Shown piece by piece: positions 1 through 5,049 of a stretch of 6,375 nt of DNA. The translations under genes were made by a program, and so were the position numbers. Positions within the stretch are counted from its first letter, which is position 1; each line of letters begins with the position of its first letter. The DNA comes from Actinomycetes bacterium (GTDB lineage Bacteria > Actinomycetota > Actinomycetes > Actinomycetales > Microbacteriaceae). Where the stretch lies: assembly GCA_023390155.1 (NCBI GenBank), contig JAEWDJ010000463.1, forward strand, positions 1-6,375, written 5' to 3'. The notes under the pieces were generated by a model that saw only the letters and a list, made by a program, of their open reading frames with translations, was not told the origin of the DNA and made no database searches.

Positions 1-1
1 C

Positions 2-46
2 TGCATCGGCGTCGGCCAGGGGCTCGCCCTCATCCTGCGCGCCTGA
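2..46 (+). CDS. Thiolase (acetyl-CoA acyltransferase), C-terminal tail only
   Basis: Only the last 14 codons and the TGA stop (44-46) lie in the window; the gene begins to the left. The peptide reads CIGVGQGLALILRA. The CIGVGQG motif near the end of a protein is the hallmark of thiolases, where this cysteine is the second active-site cysteine that acts as the base in the condensation or thiolysis of acyl-CoA. I infer a thiolase of fatty-acid degradation or acetoacetyl-CoA metabolism, but the substrate cannot be told from 14 residues. It is transcribed towards the permease gene, so it is probably unrelated in regulation to the minus-strand genes. Confidence 0.8.
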   Translation, partial: CIGVGQGLALILRA

Positions 47-49
47 CCG

Positions 50-72
50 CCCACCCGGGCCTGCCGGGCGGG
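50..72. terminator. GC-rich hairpin between convergent genes
   Basis: The arms are CCC-a-CCCGG (50-58) and CCGGG-c-GGG (64-72), giving a nine-position stem with one A/C mismatch and a 5-nt loop (GCCTG). It starts four bases after the thiolase stop and ends 13 bases before the permease stop on the other strand, the usual place for a shared bidirectional terminator. There is no T-tract on either side, as is common in high-GC actinobacteria, so termination is inferred from position and stem strength. Confidence 0.5.
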
Positions 73-85
73 AGGACGGGCGGGG

Positions 86-1540
86 TCAGTCCTCGGGGTG
101 GGTGCCGGCGTGGGCGCGGAGGCGGGCCACGATCGGGCCGAGGGCGAAGGCGGCGAGCAGGAGGACGACGATGCCGATCGCGAGGGGGACGCTCCCGCCC
201 ACGAGGGTCGGCAGGTTCTGCAGGATCAGCACGAGGAAGACCACGAGACCGACCAGCCCGAGCGCCGGCGCGATCGCCCGGCGCCACAGCGAGGCCGCGC
301 CGCGGTTGCGCGCGAAGAAGACCAGCACGGCGACGCTCGTGATGCCGAGCAGCAGCACCACGCCGACCGACGAGAACCCGGCGAGCCACGTGTAGTACTG
401 GTTGATCGGGTCGAGGCCGGTCGCGGCTCCCACCACGAGCAGCACGCCGACGACGACGCCCGCGGCGATGGACGCGCGGTGCGGCGACCCGAGGCGGGCG
501 TGCGCGTGGCCGAGCCGGGCGGGCAGGGCGCTGCGGCCCGAGAGCGTGAAGACGTACCGCGACACGATGTTGTGGAACGACAGGATGCACGCGAAGAGGC
601 TCGTGACGAACAGCACCTGGATGATGTGCTCGCCCACGGTGCCGAGGTACTGCTGCGTGACGTCCGCCAGCATGGTGCCGCCGTGGTCGGTCGCGGTCTG
701 CACGGCCTTCGAGTCGCCGACCGCGCTGATCAGGGCCCAGCTCGAGAGCGCGTAGAAGACGCCGATGAGCACGAGCGAGAGGTAGGTGGCGCGCGGGATG
801 GTGCGGTCGGGGTCGCGCGCCTCGTCGCGGAACACCGCCGTCGCCTCGAAGCCGATGAAGCTCAGGATGGCGAACAGGATGCCGATGCCCGGCGCGCCCG
901 ACAGGATGACCGACGGCGAGACGATCCCGGTCGACAGTCCCTCCGGGGTGTTGCCGCCGAAGACGATGACCGCGTCGAGCACGAGCACGATCGCGACCTC
1001 CGCGATCAGCAGCACGGCGAGCACGCGGCCCGACAGCTCGATGTTGCGGTAGCCGAGGACCACCACGACGACGAAGGCCACGAGCGCGTAGATCCACCAC
1101 GGGACGCTGGGCACGCCGTACGACCCGAGCAGCGAGTCCACACCGGGCCCGATCAGGCCGAAGACCGCGGCCTCCAGGGTCAAGTACGACAGCAGCGCGG
1201 CGAAGCCGGTGCCGAGCCCGGCGCTGCGGCCGAGGCTGCGGTCGACGTAGGAGTAGAACGCTCCGGCCGACTTCACGTGCGGCGTCATCGTGGTGAAGCC
1301 GACCGCGAAGAGCAGCAGCACGACGGTCGCGATGATGAAGGTCGCCGGGAAGCCGGTCCCGTTGCCGACGGCGATGCCGAGCGGCACCGGGCCGCCGATC
1401 ACGCCGAGGGGCGAGGCGGCCGCGACCACCATGAAGACGATGGAGGCGACGCCGAGGTTGCCTCGGAGCCGGGTGCGGGCGGGAGCGGACGCGGGTGCGT
1501 CCGCCGGGGCGGCGGGCGCGGTCTGGTCGTCGATGGCCAT
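86..1540 (-). CDS. APC-superfamily permease (amino acid/amine transporter type), 484 aa
   Basis: This is a cytoplasmic-membrane secondary transporter. Residues 1-28 are an Ala/Pro/Thr-rich cytoplasmic tail ending in RTRLRG. About twelve hydrophobic segments follow, near residues 31-56, 61-85, 112-131, 147-164, 172-195, 217-233, 252-273, 304-323, 354-373, 384-409, 421-440 and 450-472, the usual APC number and length. Family signatures are the first helix with a broken Gly-rich core (AAASPLGVIGGPVP, 40-53), SAGAFYSYVDRSLGR (91-105), and FIGFEATAVFRDEARDPDRTIPRA (from 228), the conserved loop after helix 6. These point to the amino acid-polyamine-organocation superfamily, but substrate cannot be read from sequence. 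The ATG at 1540 is preceded by GAGGA (1550-1546) at 5-nt spacing. It lies on the same strand as the two monooxygenase genes, 150 bp downstream of them, with its own possible promoter. It may import their substrate (inference). Confidence 0.9.
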   Translation of the reverse strand: MAIDDQTAPAAPADAPASAPARTRLRGNLGVASIVFMVVAAASPLGVIGGPVPLGIAVGNGTGFPATFIIATVVLLLFAVGFTTMTPHVKSAGAFYSYVDRSLGRSAGLGTGFAALLSYLTLEAAVFGLIGPGVDSLLGSYGVPSVPWWIYALVAFVVVVVLGYRNIELSGRVLAVLLIAEVAIVLVLDAVIVFGGNTPEGLSTGIVSPSVILSGAPGIGILFAILSFIGFEATAVFRDEARDPDRTIPRATYLSLVLIGVFYALSSWALISAVGDSKAVQTATDHGGTMLADVTQQYLGTVGEHIIQVLFVTSLFACILSFHNIVSRYVFTLSGRSALPARLGHAHARLGSPHRASIAAGVVVGVLLVVGAATGLDPINQYYTWLAGFSSVGVVLLLGITSVAVLVFFARNRGAASLWRRAIAPALGLVGLVVFLVLILQNLPTLVGGSVPLAIGIVVLLLAAFALGPIVARLRAHAGTHPED

Positions 1541-1567
1541 GGGGGTCCTCGCGGGTTCGGGGGAAGG

Positions 1568-1599
1568 GTGGAAGGGAAGCAGAGTGGAAGGGAGGCAGG
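1568..1599. repeat. Two-copy 16-bp imperfect tandem repeat in a purine-rich tract
   Basis: Two adjacent 16-bp units, 1568-1583 and 1584-1599, begin with the identical decamer GTGGAAGGGA and match at 14 of 16 positions. They sit in a tract (1559-1628) that is 59/70 purine on the plus strand, so the permease mRNA leader would be strongly C/U-rich here. No function is known to me. A polypyrimidine leader could be an unstructured ribosome standby site or simple replication slippage. Confidence 0.6.
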
Positions 1600-1625
1600 G
1601 GCGGAACGATGGACGGGCTGGAGGG

Positions 1626-1655
1626 AATGTAGCGGCGCCGGGCCCGGCCCGTCAC
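1626..1655 (-). promoter_or_regulatory. Possible promoter for the APC permease gene
   Basis: On the minus strand, GTGACG (1655-1650, 4/6 to the -35 consensus) and TACATT (1631-1626, 4/6 to the -10 consensus) are separated by 18 bp. Transcription would start near 1619, giving a leader of about 80 nt. The match is moderate and the spacer is very GC-rich. The 150-bp gap after the monooxygenase stop makes a separate promoter plausible. Confidence 0.3.
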
Positions 1656-1688
1656 GCCGGGTTACCGAATGTTGCCGCCGGCGGGCCG
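1647..1688 (-). terminator. GC-rich hairpin after the monooxygenase stop
   Basis: Reading the minus strand just past the stop at 1691, GGCCC-GCCGG is followed after a loop by CCGGC, five unpaired bases (GTGAC) and GGGCC, giving two stacked 5-bp GC stems. No T-run follows. It could be a terminator or attenuator ending the monooxygenase transcript, or it could weaken read-through into the permease gene. It overlaps the candidate -35 and box described for the permease, so both readings cannot be fully independent. Confidence 0.3.
1661..1675 (-). promoter_or_regulatory. GCAAY-N5-GTAAC box, copy 1 (upstream of permease)
   Basis: The minus strand reads GCAAC-ATTCG-GTAAC. The same pattern, GCAAT-GCGGG-GTAAC, occurs at 4390-4404 on the plus strand in front of the SfnB-like gene. 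Copy 1 abuts the candidate permease -35 at about -42 to -56 from the proposed start, a position typical for activators. Two matches of ten fixed positions in short intergenic regions are suggestive only. I do not recognise a named regulator's site; it does not have the exact spacing of an actinobacterial GlnR box. Confidence 0.25.
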
Positions 1689-1690
1689 CG

Positions 1691-3073
1691 TCAGGAAGCG
1701 GACGCGGGCACGCCCAGCGCGACCTGCGCCGCCGGGTGCGCCGCGTCCACGCGTGGGCCGGCGGCCCCGAGCTTCTCGCGGAGCGTCCCGGGCCGGTAGG
1801 CGGTCTGGTAGCGGCCGCGCCGCTGGAGCTCGGGCACGAGCAGGTCGACCACGCCCTCGAACGTCTCGGGCACGGCGGCCGCCGCGAGGTTGAACCCGTC
1901 GACGCCCGTCTCGTCCACCCACGACTCGAGCGCGTCGGCGACCGTCTCCGGTGAACCCGCGATGACGGGGCCGTCGCCGCCGATGCGGGCGTACTCGGCG
2001 ATCTCGCGCACGGTCCAGGCGCGGTCCGGGTCGGCGGCGCTGAAGGCGCGAACGACGGACTGGATGGCGTTGGAGTCCTGGTCGCGCAGCACCGCGTCCG
2101 GGTCGAGCCGCGAGAAGTCGATCCCGGTCCAGCCCGACATGAGCGTGAGCGCGCCCTCGGCGGAGGCCACGGCCAGGTACTCGTCGAGCCGGCGCTGCGC
2201 CTCCGCGTCGGTCTCGGCCACGATCACGGTCTGCTGGTTGACCACCGCGACGGCCGCCGGGTCGCGCCCGGCCTCGCCGACGGCGTCCCGCAGCGCCGCG
2301 ACCTGCGCCGCCAGCACCTTCTTGGAGGGCGCGGCGACGAACACGTTCTCGGCGTGCCGCGCCGCGAACGCAACGCCGCGCGGCGACGCACCGGCCTGGA
2401 ACAGGAACGGCGTGCGCTGCGGACTCGGCTCGCTGAGGTGGATGCCCGGCACACGGAAGAACTCGCCCTCGTGCTCGATGGGGTGCACGCGGTCGGGGTG
2501 CGCGTAGACACCGGCCTCGGCGTCGGCGACCACGGCGTCGTCGTCCCAGCTGCGCTCCCACAGCTTGTACGCGACCTCCAGGTACTCCTCGGCGATCTCG
2601 TACCGGCGGTCGTGCGCCTCCTGCCCGCTGACGCCCAGGTTGAGGGCGCCGCTGTTCAGGTAACTCGTCACGACGTTCCAGCCGATCCGGCCGCGGGTCA
2701 GGTGGTCGAGCGTCGACATGCGCCGGGCGAAGGGATACGGGTGCTCGAACGACACGCTCGCGGTCACGCCGAACCCGAGGTGCTCGGTCGCGGCGGCCAT
2801 CGCCGGGATGAGCTGGAGCGGGTCGTTGACCGGCACCTGCACTCCGCCGCGCAGGGCCGCGTCGCGGCTGCCGCCGTAGACGTCGTAGACGCCGAGCACG
2901 TCGGCCAGGAACACCGCGTCGATGAGGCCGCGCTCGAGCGTCTGCGCCAGCTCGATCCAGTAGTCGAGGTCGAGGTAGCGGCGCGACTCGTCGCGCGGGT
3001 GCCGCCAGAGGCCGGGCGAGAGGTGCCCGACGGAGTTCATCGTGAAGGCGTTGAGCCGGATCCGCTGCGCCAT
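1691..3073 (-). CDS. FMN-dependent luciferase-like monooxygenase, NtaA/SnaA/DszA/DmoA family, 460 aa
   Basis: This is a soluble flavin monooxygenase of TIM-barrel fold that uses FMNH2 supplied by a separate reductase, and O2. The whole length matches the NtaA-type subfamily, usually 440-470 aa. Visible signatures are NAFTMNSVGHLSPGLWRHP (8-26), RGRIGWNVVTSYLNS (127-141), DRRYEIAEEYLEVAYKLWE (155-173), FQAGASPRG (225-233), IAGSPETVADALESWVDETG (371-390) and the C-terminal LQRRGRYQTAYRPGTLREKL (416-435). Known members oxidise nitrilotriacetate, dibenzothiophene sulfone, dimethyl sulfide or pristinamycin precursors, so substrate cannot be assigned. The ATG at 3073 gives the family's standard N-terminus. 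It lies only 14 bp after the stop of the SfnB-like gene, with a weak purine-rich ribosome site (GAGCGG), which suggests one transcript and translational coupling. The reading frame stays open far upstream, but that part is the other gene's coding DNA. No flavin reductase is visible in the window. Confidence 0.92.
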   Translation of the reverse strand: MAQRIRLNAFTMNSVGHLSPGLWRHPRDESRRYLDLDYWIELAQTLERGLIDAVFLADVLGVYDVYGGSRDAALRGGVQVPVNDPLQLIPAMAAATEHLGFGVTASVSFEHPYPFARRMSTLDHLTRGRIGWNVVTSYLNSGALNLGVSGQEAHDRRYEIAEEYLEVAYKLWERSWDDDAVVADAEAGVYAHPDRVHPIEHEGEFFRVPGIHLSEPSPQRTPFLFQAGASPRGVAFAARHAENVFVAAPSKKVLAAQVAALRDAVGEAGRDPAAVAVVNQQTVIVAETDAEAQRRLDEYLAVASAEGALTLMSGWTGIDFSRLDPDAVLRDQDSNAIQSVVRAFSAADPDRAWTVREIAEYARIGGDGPVIAGSPETVADALESWVDETGVDGFNLAAAAVPETFEGVVDLLVPELQRRGRYQTAYRPGTLREKLGAAGPRVDAAHPAAQVALGVPASAS

Positions 3074-3087
3074 GCCGTCGCCGCCGC

Positions 3088-4311
3088 TCAGATCCAGGAG
3101 TGACGGGCCGGGAGCGTGCCGTTCAGCACGTAGTCGCCGACGATGACGGGCTTCCAGCGCACCGGGTCGTGCAGCGTGTGCACGCGGGCGTTGCGCCAGT
3201 AGCGGTCGAGCGCCTTCGCGCCGAGCGTCGAGCGCGTGCCGCCGAGCTCCAGGAGGCGGGACGACGCCTCCAGCGCGAGCTCGGTCGTGAGCACCTTGGC
3301 TCGCGCGACGGCGATGGAGGCGGCGGCCACGTTCTCCTCGTCGGCGTGCGGCTTGGCGGCGTCCACCGCCTCCCCCGCCTTCTCGGTCAGGGCCTCGGCG
3401 GCGGCGAGGTCGATGTCGAGCCGGCCGACGCGCTCGAGCGTCAGCGGGTCCTTGCTCGCGGAGTCCACACCGCTGTCGATCCACGGGCGTGCCGCGCGCA
3501 CGGCCTCGTGCGTCTCGCGGATCGCGCCGCGGGCGATGCCGAGGTCGATCGCGAGGGTGGTCAGCTGGGCGAACGGCCCCGCGATGGTCGGGTTCTCGTA
3601 CTCGGTGTGCATCGGGAACACCCGGTCGGCCGGGACGCGCAGCCCCTCCAGCAGCACCGTGCCGCTCGAGGTCGCCCGCTGGCCGAACGCCGACCAGTCG
3701 TCGACGACCGTCAGGCCGTCGCTCCCGCGCTCGGTGAAGACGAGCTGCTCCCGCCCCTCCTCGTCGACGGCGAGCACCGGAATCCAGTGCGCGTACGCCG
3801 ACCCGGTCGAGTAGAACTTGCGGCCCGTCACGACGACCTCGTCGCCGTCGGCGACGAGCCGCGTCTGGATCTCGGCGACGTCCTTGCCTCCCGCCTCCGA
3901 GAACGCGTTCGCGAACCGGGCGCCGGCGAGCACCAGCCCGAAGAAGAACGCCTTCTGCTCCTCCGTGCCCGAGAGCCGGATGTCCTCCACGAGGCAGTAG
4001 TGGTTCTGCGGGATCTGCCCGAGCGAGGGCTCGACGGCCGAGACGGTCGCGATCACATCGGCCAGGGTGGCCTGCGAGACGTCCGCGCCGCCGAACGCGC
4101 GCGGGATCGTGATCGCCCACAGGCCGGTCGCGCTGAACGCGTCCACCACCTCCGCCGGGATGCGCCGCTCGGCGTCGATCTGCGCCGCGTACGGTCGCAC
4201 CGACTCGGCGAAGTCGTGCGCGACGGCGCGGGCCTCCTCGTCGGAGGCGATCACCCGGGCGCGGGGCGGGGCGGTCGTGACGGCGGTCGTGACGGCGGTG
4301 TCGGCGGTCAT
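3088..4311 (-). CDS. SfnB/DszC-like acyl-CoA-dehydrogenase-fold flavin monooxygenase, 407 aa
   Basis: The protein has the acyl-CoA dehydrogenase fold: an N-terminal helical part (about 20-130), a middle beta domain (about 135-245, including FANAFSEAGGKD and VTGRKFYSTGSAYAHW) and a C-terminal helical bundle (about 250-400). Signatures of the SfnB-type sulfur-acquisition oxidoreductases are IPQNHY (100-105), GGTRSTL (357-363) and DRYWRNARVHTLHDPVRWK (369-387). It lacks an obvious dehydrogenase catalytic glutamate, but has two histidines three apart (H378, H381), the spacing of the catalytic pair reported for the DszC sulfur monooxygenase; H104 may also line the active site. I infer an FMNH2- or FADH2-dependent oxygenase rather than a beta-oxidation enzyme. 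The ATG at 4311 is preceded by AAGGA (4321-4317) at 5 nt. It leads the minus-strand unit, with the luciferase-like gene immediately behind. Residues 1-18 are a low-complexity Ala/Thr/Val extension. The substrate is unknown. Confidence 0.9.
   Translation of the reverse strand: MTADTAVTTAVTTAPPRARVIASDEEARAVAHDFAESVRPYAAQIDAERRIPAEVVDAFSATGLWAITIPRAFGGADVSQATLADVIATVSAVEPSLGQIPQNHYCLVEDIRLSGTEEQKAFFFGLVLAGARFANAFSEAGGKDVAEIQTRLVADGDEVVVTGRKFYSTGSAYAHWIPVLAVDEEGREQLVFTERGSDGLTVVDDWSAFGQRATSSGTVLLEGLRVPADRVFPMHTEYENPTIAGPFAQLTTLAIDLGIARGAIRETHEAVRAARPWIDSGVDSASKDPLTLERVGRLDIDLAAAEALTEKAGEAVDAAKPHADEENVAAASIAVARAKVLTTELALEASSRLLELGGTRSTLGAKALDRYWRNARVHTLHDPVRWKPVIVGDYVLNGTLPARHSWI
4271..4294. repeat. 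Exact 12-bp tandem repeat inside the SfnB-like gene
   Basis: GCGGTCGTGACG occurs twice head to tail (4271-4282 and 4283-4294), followed by partial copies of its GCGGT core at 4295 and 4304. On the minus strand it encodes the repeated Ala-Val-Thr-Thr run at residues 6-13 of the SfnB-like protein. The unit is a multiple of three, so gain or loss of a copy would keep the frame. Confidence 0.75.
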
Positions 4312-4389
4312 GGCTGTCCTTCGGGGGTTCGGGCGGCGGGTTCCGTTCCGACACGGTAGTGCGGGGCGGAGGGGCGCCGCGCGAGGGAC

Positions 4390-4404
4390 GCAATGCGGGG
4401 TAAC
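4390..4404 (+). promoter_or_regulatory. GCAAY-N5-GTAAC box, copy 2 (upstream of SfnB-like gene)
   Basis: The plus strand reads GCAAT-GCGGG-GTAAC, sharing 9 of the 10 fixed positions exactly with GCAAC-ATTCG-GTAAC on the minus strand at 1661-1675. It lies 78 bp before the SfnB-like ATG and is oriented opposite to copy 1 relative to the gene it precedes. A weak -10-like TACCGT lies on the minus strand at 4358-4353, about the same distance from this box as the candidate -10 in the permease region, but it has no matching -35. Treat as a hypothesis. Confidence 0.22.
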
Positions 4405-4423
4405 AGTCGCTTGGCCCTCCCTG

Positions 4424-4452
4424 TTGACAGTTTGAATTCTAATGATTAGAGT
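4424..4452 (+). promoter_or_regulatory. Promoter of the marR-family gene
   Basis: A perfect -35 hexamer TTGACA (4424-4429) is followed, after exactly 17 bp, by TAGAGT (4447-4452), which keeps four of six -10 consensus bases including the key T-A and final T. The expected start is 4458-4460, and the only purine there is A4460, the first base of the ATG, so the transcript should be leaderless. The region stands out as AT-rich in very GC-rich DNA. Confidence 0.65.
4436..4441 (-). promoter_or_regulatory. Possible -10 element of the divergent SfnB-like gene promoter
   Basis: On the minus strand, TAGAAT (4441-4436) matches five of six -10 consensus bases. No good -35 lies 16-18 bp upstream. If used, transcription starts near 4429 and the leader is about 118 nt. 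It overlaps the marR promoter and the palindromes, so a repressor bound there would block both directions. Confidence 0.25.
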
Positions 4453-4457
4453 TCTAA
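4438..4457. promoter_or_regulatory. Overlapping palindromes, likely MarR-family operator
   Basis: Two perfect inverted repeats share a half-site: TCTAAT-g-ATTAGA (4438-4450) and TTAGA-gt-TCTAA (4446-4457). Equivalently, TTCTAA is directly repeated at 4437 and 4452, with an inverted copy between. The sites span the -10 element and the predicted start of the marR transcript. MarR dimers typically bind short AT-rich palindromes over their own divergent promoters, so autorepression plus control of the monooxygenase genes is the natural inference; binding itself is not shown. Confidence 0.55.
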
Positions 4458-4459
4458 CT

Positions 4460-4942
4460 ATGACATCGAGGACCGAACGGCTCGCCGACCTGCTGCGCAC
4501 CATCCTGTTCGCGCAGCGGGCCGCCGGCGAGGAGTGGATCCGCGCGAGCGGCCTCACCCGCTCCCAGTCGTTCACCCTCGCCTACCTCGACGAGAACCGG
4601 GATCGCGGAGTGATCGCCCGCGAGCTGGCCGAGATGTCCGGAACCACGCCCGCCAGCGTCACCAGCCTCCTGCAGGGGCTGGAGGACCGCGGCTACATCA
4701 CGCGCGAGCCGTCGCCGACGGACTCCCGCGTGAAGCTCATCCGCATCACACCGGAGGGCACCCAGGTCGTCACCGGCTTCGACGACGTCATGACCGCCGC
4801 TCAGACGCGCATCTTCTCGGTGCTGTCCGACGACGACCAGGACGCCCTCATCGCCCTGCTCCAGCCGCTCGCCGACTCGCTCGTCGCGTCGGGCGACGCC
4901 CCGCCGCCGGCAGCCACCGAGCTGAACCGGCGCCGCCGCTAG
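4460..4942 (+). CDS. MarR-family winged-helix transcriptional regulator, 160 aa
   Basis: This is a cytoplasmic DNA-binding regulator, probably a dimer. N-terminal helices (1-48) are followed by the winged helix: GVIARELAEMSGTTPASVTSLLQGLEDRGYI (50-80) holds the helix-turn-helix and recognition helix, and TREPSPTDSRVKLIRITPEG (81-100) the wing with the family's D-x-R motif (D88, R90). Residues 105-143 form the C-terminal dimerisation helices; the Pro/Ala and RRRR tail (147-160) is low in complexity. I choose the ATG at 4460 over the in-frame ATG at 4442 because the latter lies inside the promoter spacer and palindrome, and neither has a Shine-Dalgarno sequence. It is transcribed away from the monooxygenase genes and is followed by a MATE pump, the two commonest contexts for MarR regulators of metabolite- or drug-responsive genes. 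The ligand is unknown. Confidence 0.92.
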   Translation: MTSRTERLADLLRTILFAQRAAGEEWIRASGLTRSQSFTLAYLDENRDRGVIARELAEMSGTTPASVTSLLQGLEDRGYITREPSPTDSRVKLIRITPEGTQVVTGFDDVMTAAQTRIFSVLSDDDQDALIALLQPLADSLVASGDAPPPAATELNRRRR

Positions 4943-4972
4943 CGACCGCTGCGCGACCGCTAGCGCGACCGC
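4937..4972. repeat. Short phased repeats after marR
   Basis: GCGACCGC occurs three times (4942-4949, 4953-4960, 4965-4972), at steps of 11 and 12 bp. The palindrome CGCTAGCG occurs at 4937-4944 and again exactly 21 bp later at 4958-4965, the first overlapping the marR stop codon. This could be a phased protein-binding array or a local duplication in GC-rich DNA. Confidence 0.5.
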
Positions 4973-4974
4973 CC

Positions 4975-4996
4975 GCGCCGTCTCTTCGCACGGCGC
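4975..4996 (+). terminator. Perfect 7-bp GC hairpin between marR and the MATE gene
   Basis: GCGCCGT (4975-4981) and ACGGCGC (4990-4996) pair perfectly around an 8-nt loop (CTCTTCGC). No T-tract follows, so it may be a terminator for marR or a partial attenuator that lowers read-through into the MATE gene. No other promoter for the MATE gene is obvious in the rest of this 107-bp gap. Confidence 0.4.
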
Positions 4997-5035
4997 CGCA
5001 TCCCCGATCACCAGGCTTCCCAGCCGTTCACCGGA

Positions 5036-5048
5036 ACGGAGACTCCGT
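5036..5048 (+). promoter_or_regulatory. Ribosome binding site of the MATE gene embedded in a palindrome
   Basis: GGAG (5038-5041) lies 8 nt before the ATG at 5050 and supports that start. It forms part of ACGGAG-a-CTCCGT, a perfect 6-bp inverted repeat around one base. In RNA the one-base loop cannot close, but ACGG/CCGT could pair around five bases and cover part of the ribosome site; in DNA it could be an operator. Confidence 0.5.
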
Positions 5049-5049
5049 C

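Noticed and set aside
98..1954. Very long open frame on the plus strand across the permease gene
   Set aside because: Its translation is dominated by Arg, Glu, Asp, Gly and Ala with no domain or hydrophobic pattern, as expected for antisense frames in high-GC DNA. The minus-strand permease explains the same bases.
3100..4359. Long plus-strand open frame opposite the SfnB-like gene
   Set aside because: Low-complexity Arg/Gly/Val-rich product with no recognisable motifs, and it lies antisense to a clear enzyme gene with a good start and ribosome site.
1691..4393. A 900-residue minus-strand frame ending in the luciferase-like enzyme, read as a fusion protein
   Set aside because: The first 440 residues are an out-of-frame reading of the SfnB-like gene (Arg/Pro-rich, no domains). 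The family's N-terminus begins exactly at the ATG at 3073.
4390..4404. Actinobacterial GlnR nitrogen-regulator box
   Set aside because: GTAAC is present, but the second half-site and the spacing between AC dinucleotides do not fit the known consensus. I kept it only as an unnamed shared box.
4312..4429. Riboswitch in the leader of the SfnB-like gene (for example a sulfur-responsive SAM type)
   Set aside because: I see no multi-helix core or conserved segments of a known class, only GC-rich sequence with a weak AACAG/CTGTT pairing.
4312..4575. Upstream extension of the SfnB-like gene to an ATG at 4575
   Set aside because: The extension would run through the promoter and palindromes and into marR antisense. 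The ATG at 4311 has AAGGA at correct spacing and gives the expected protein length.
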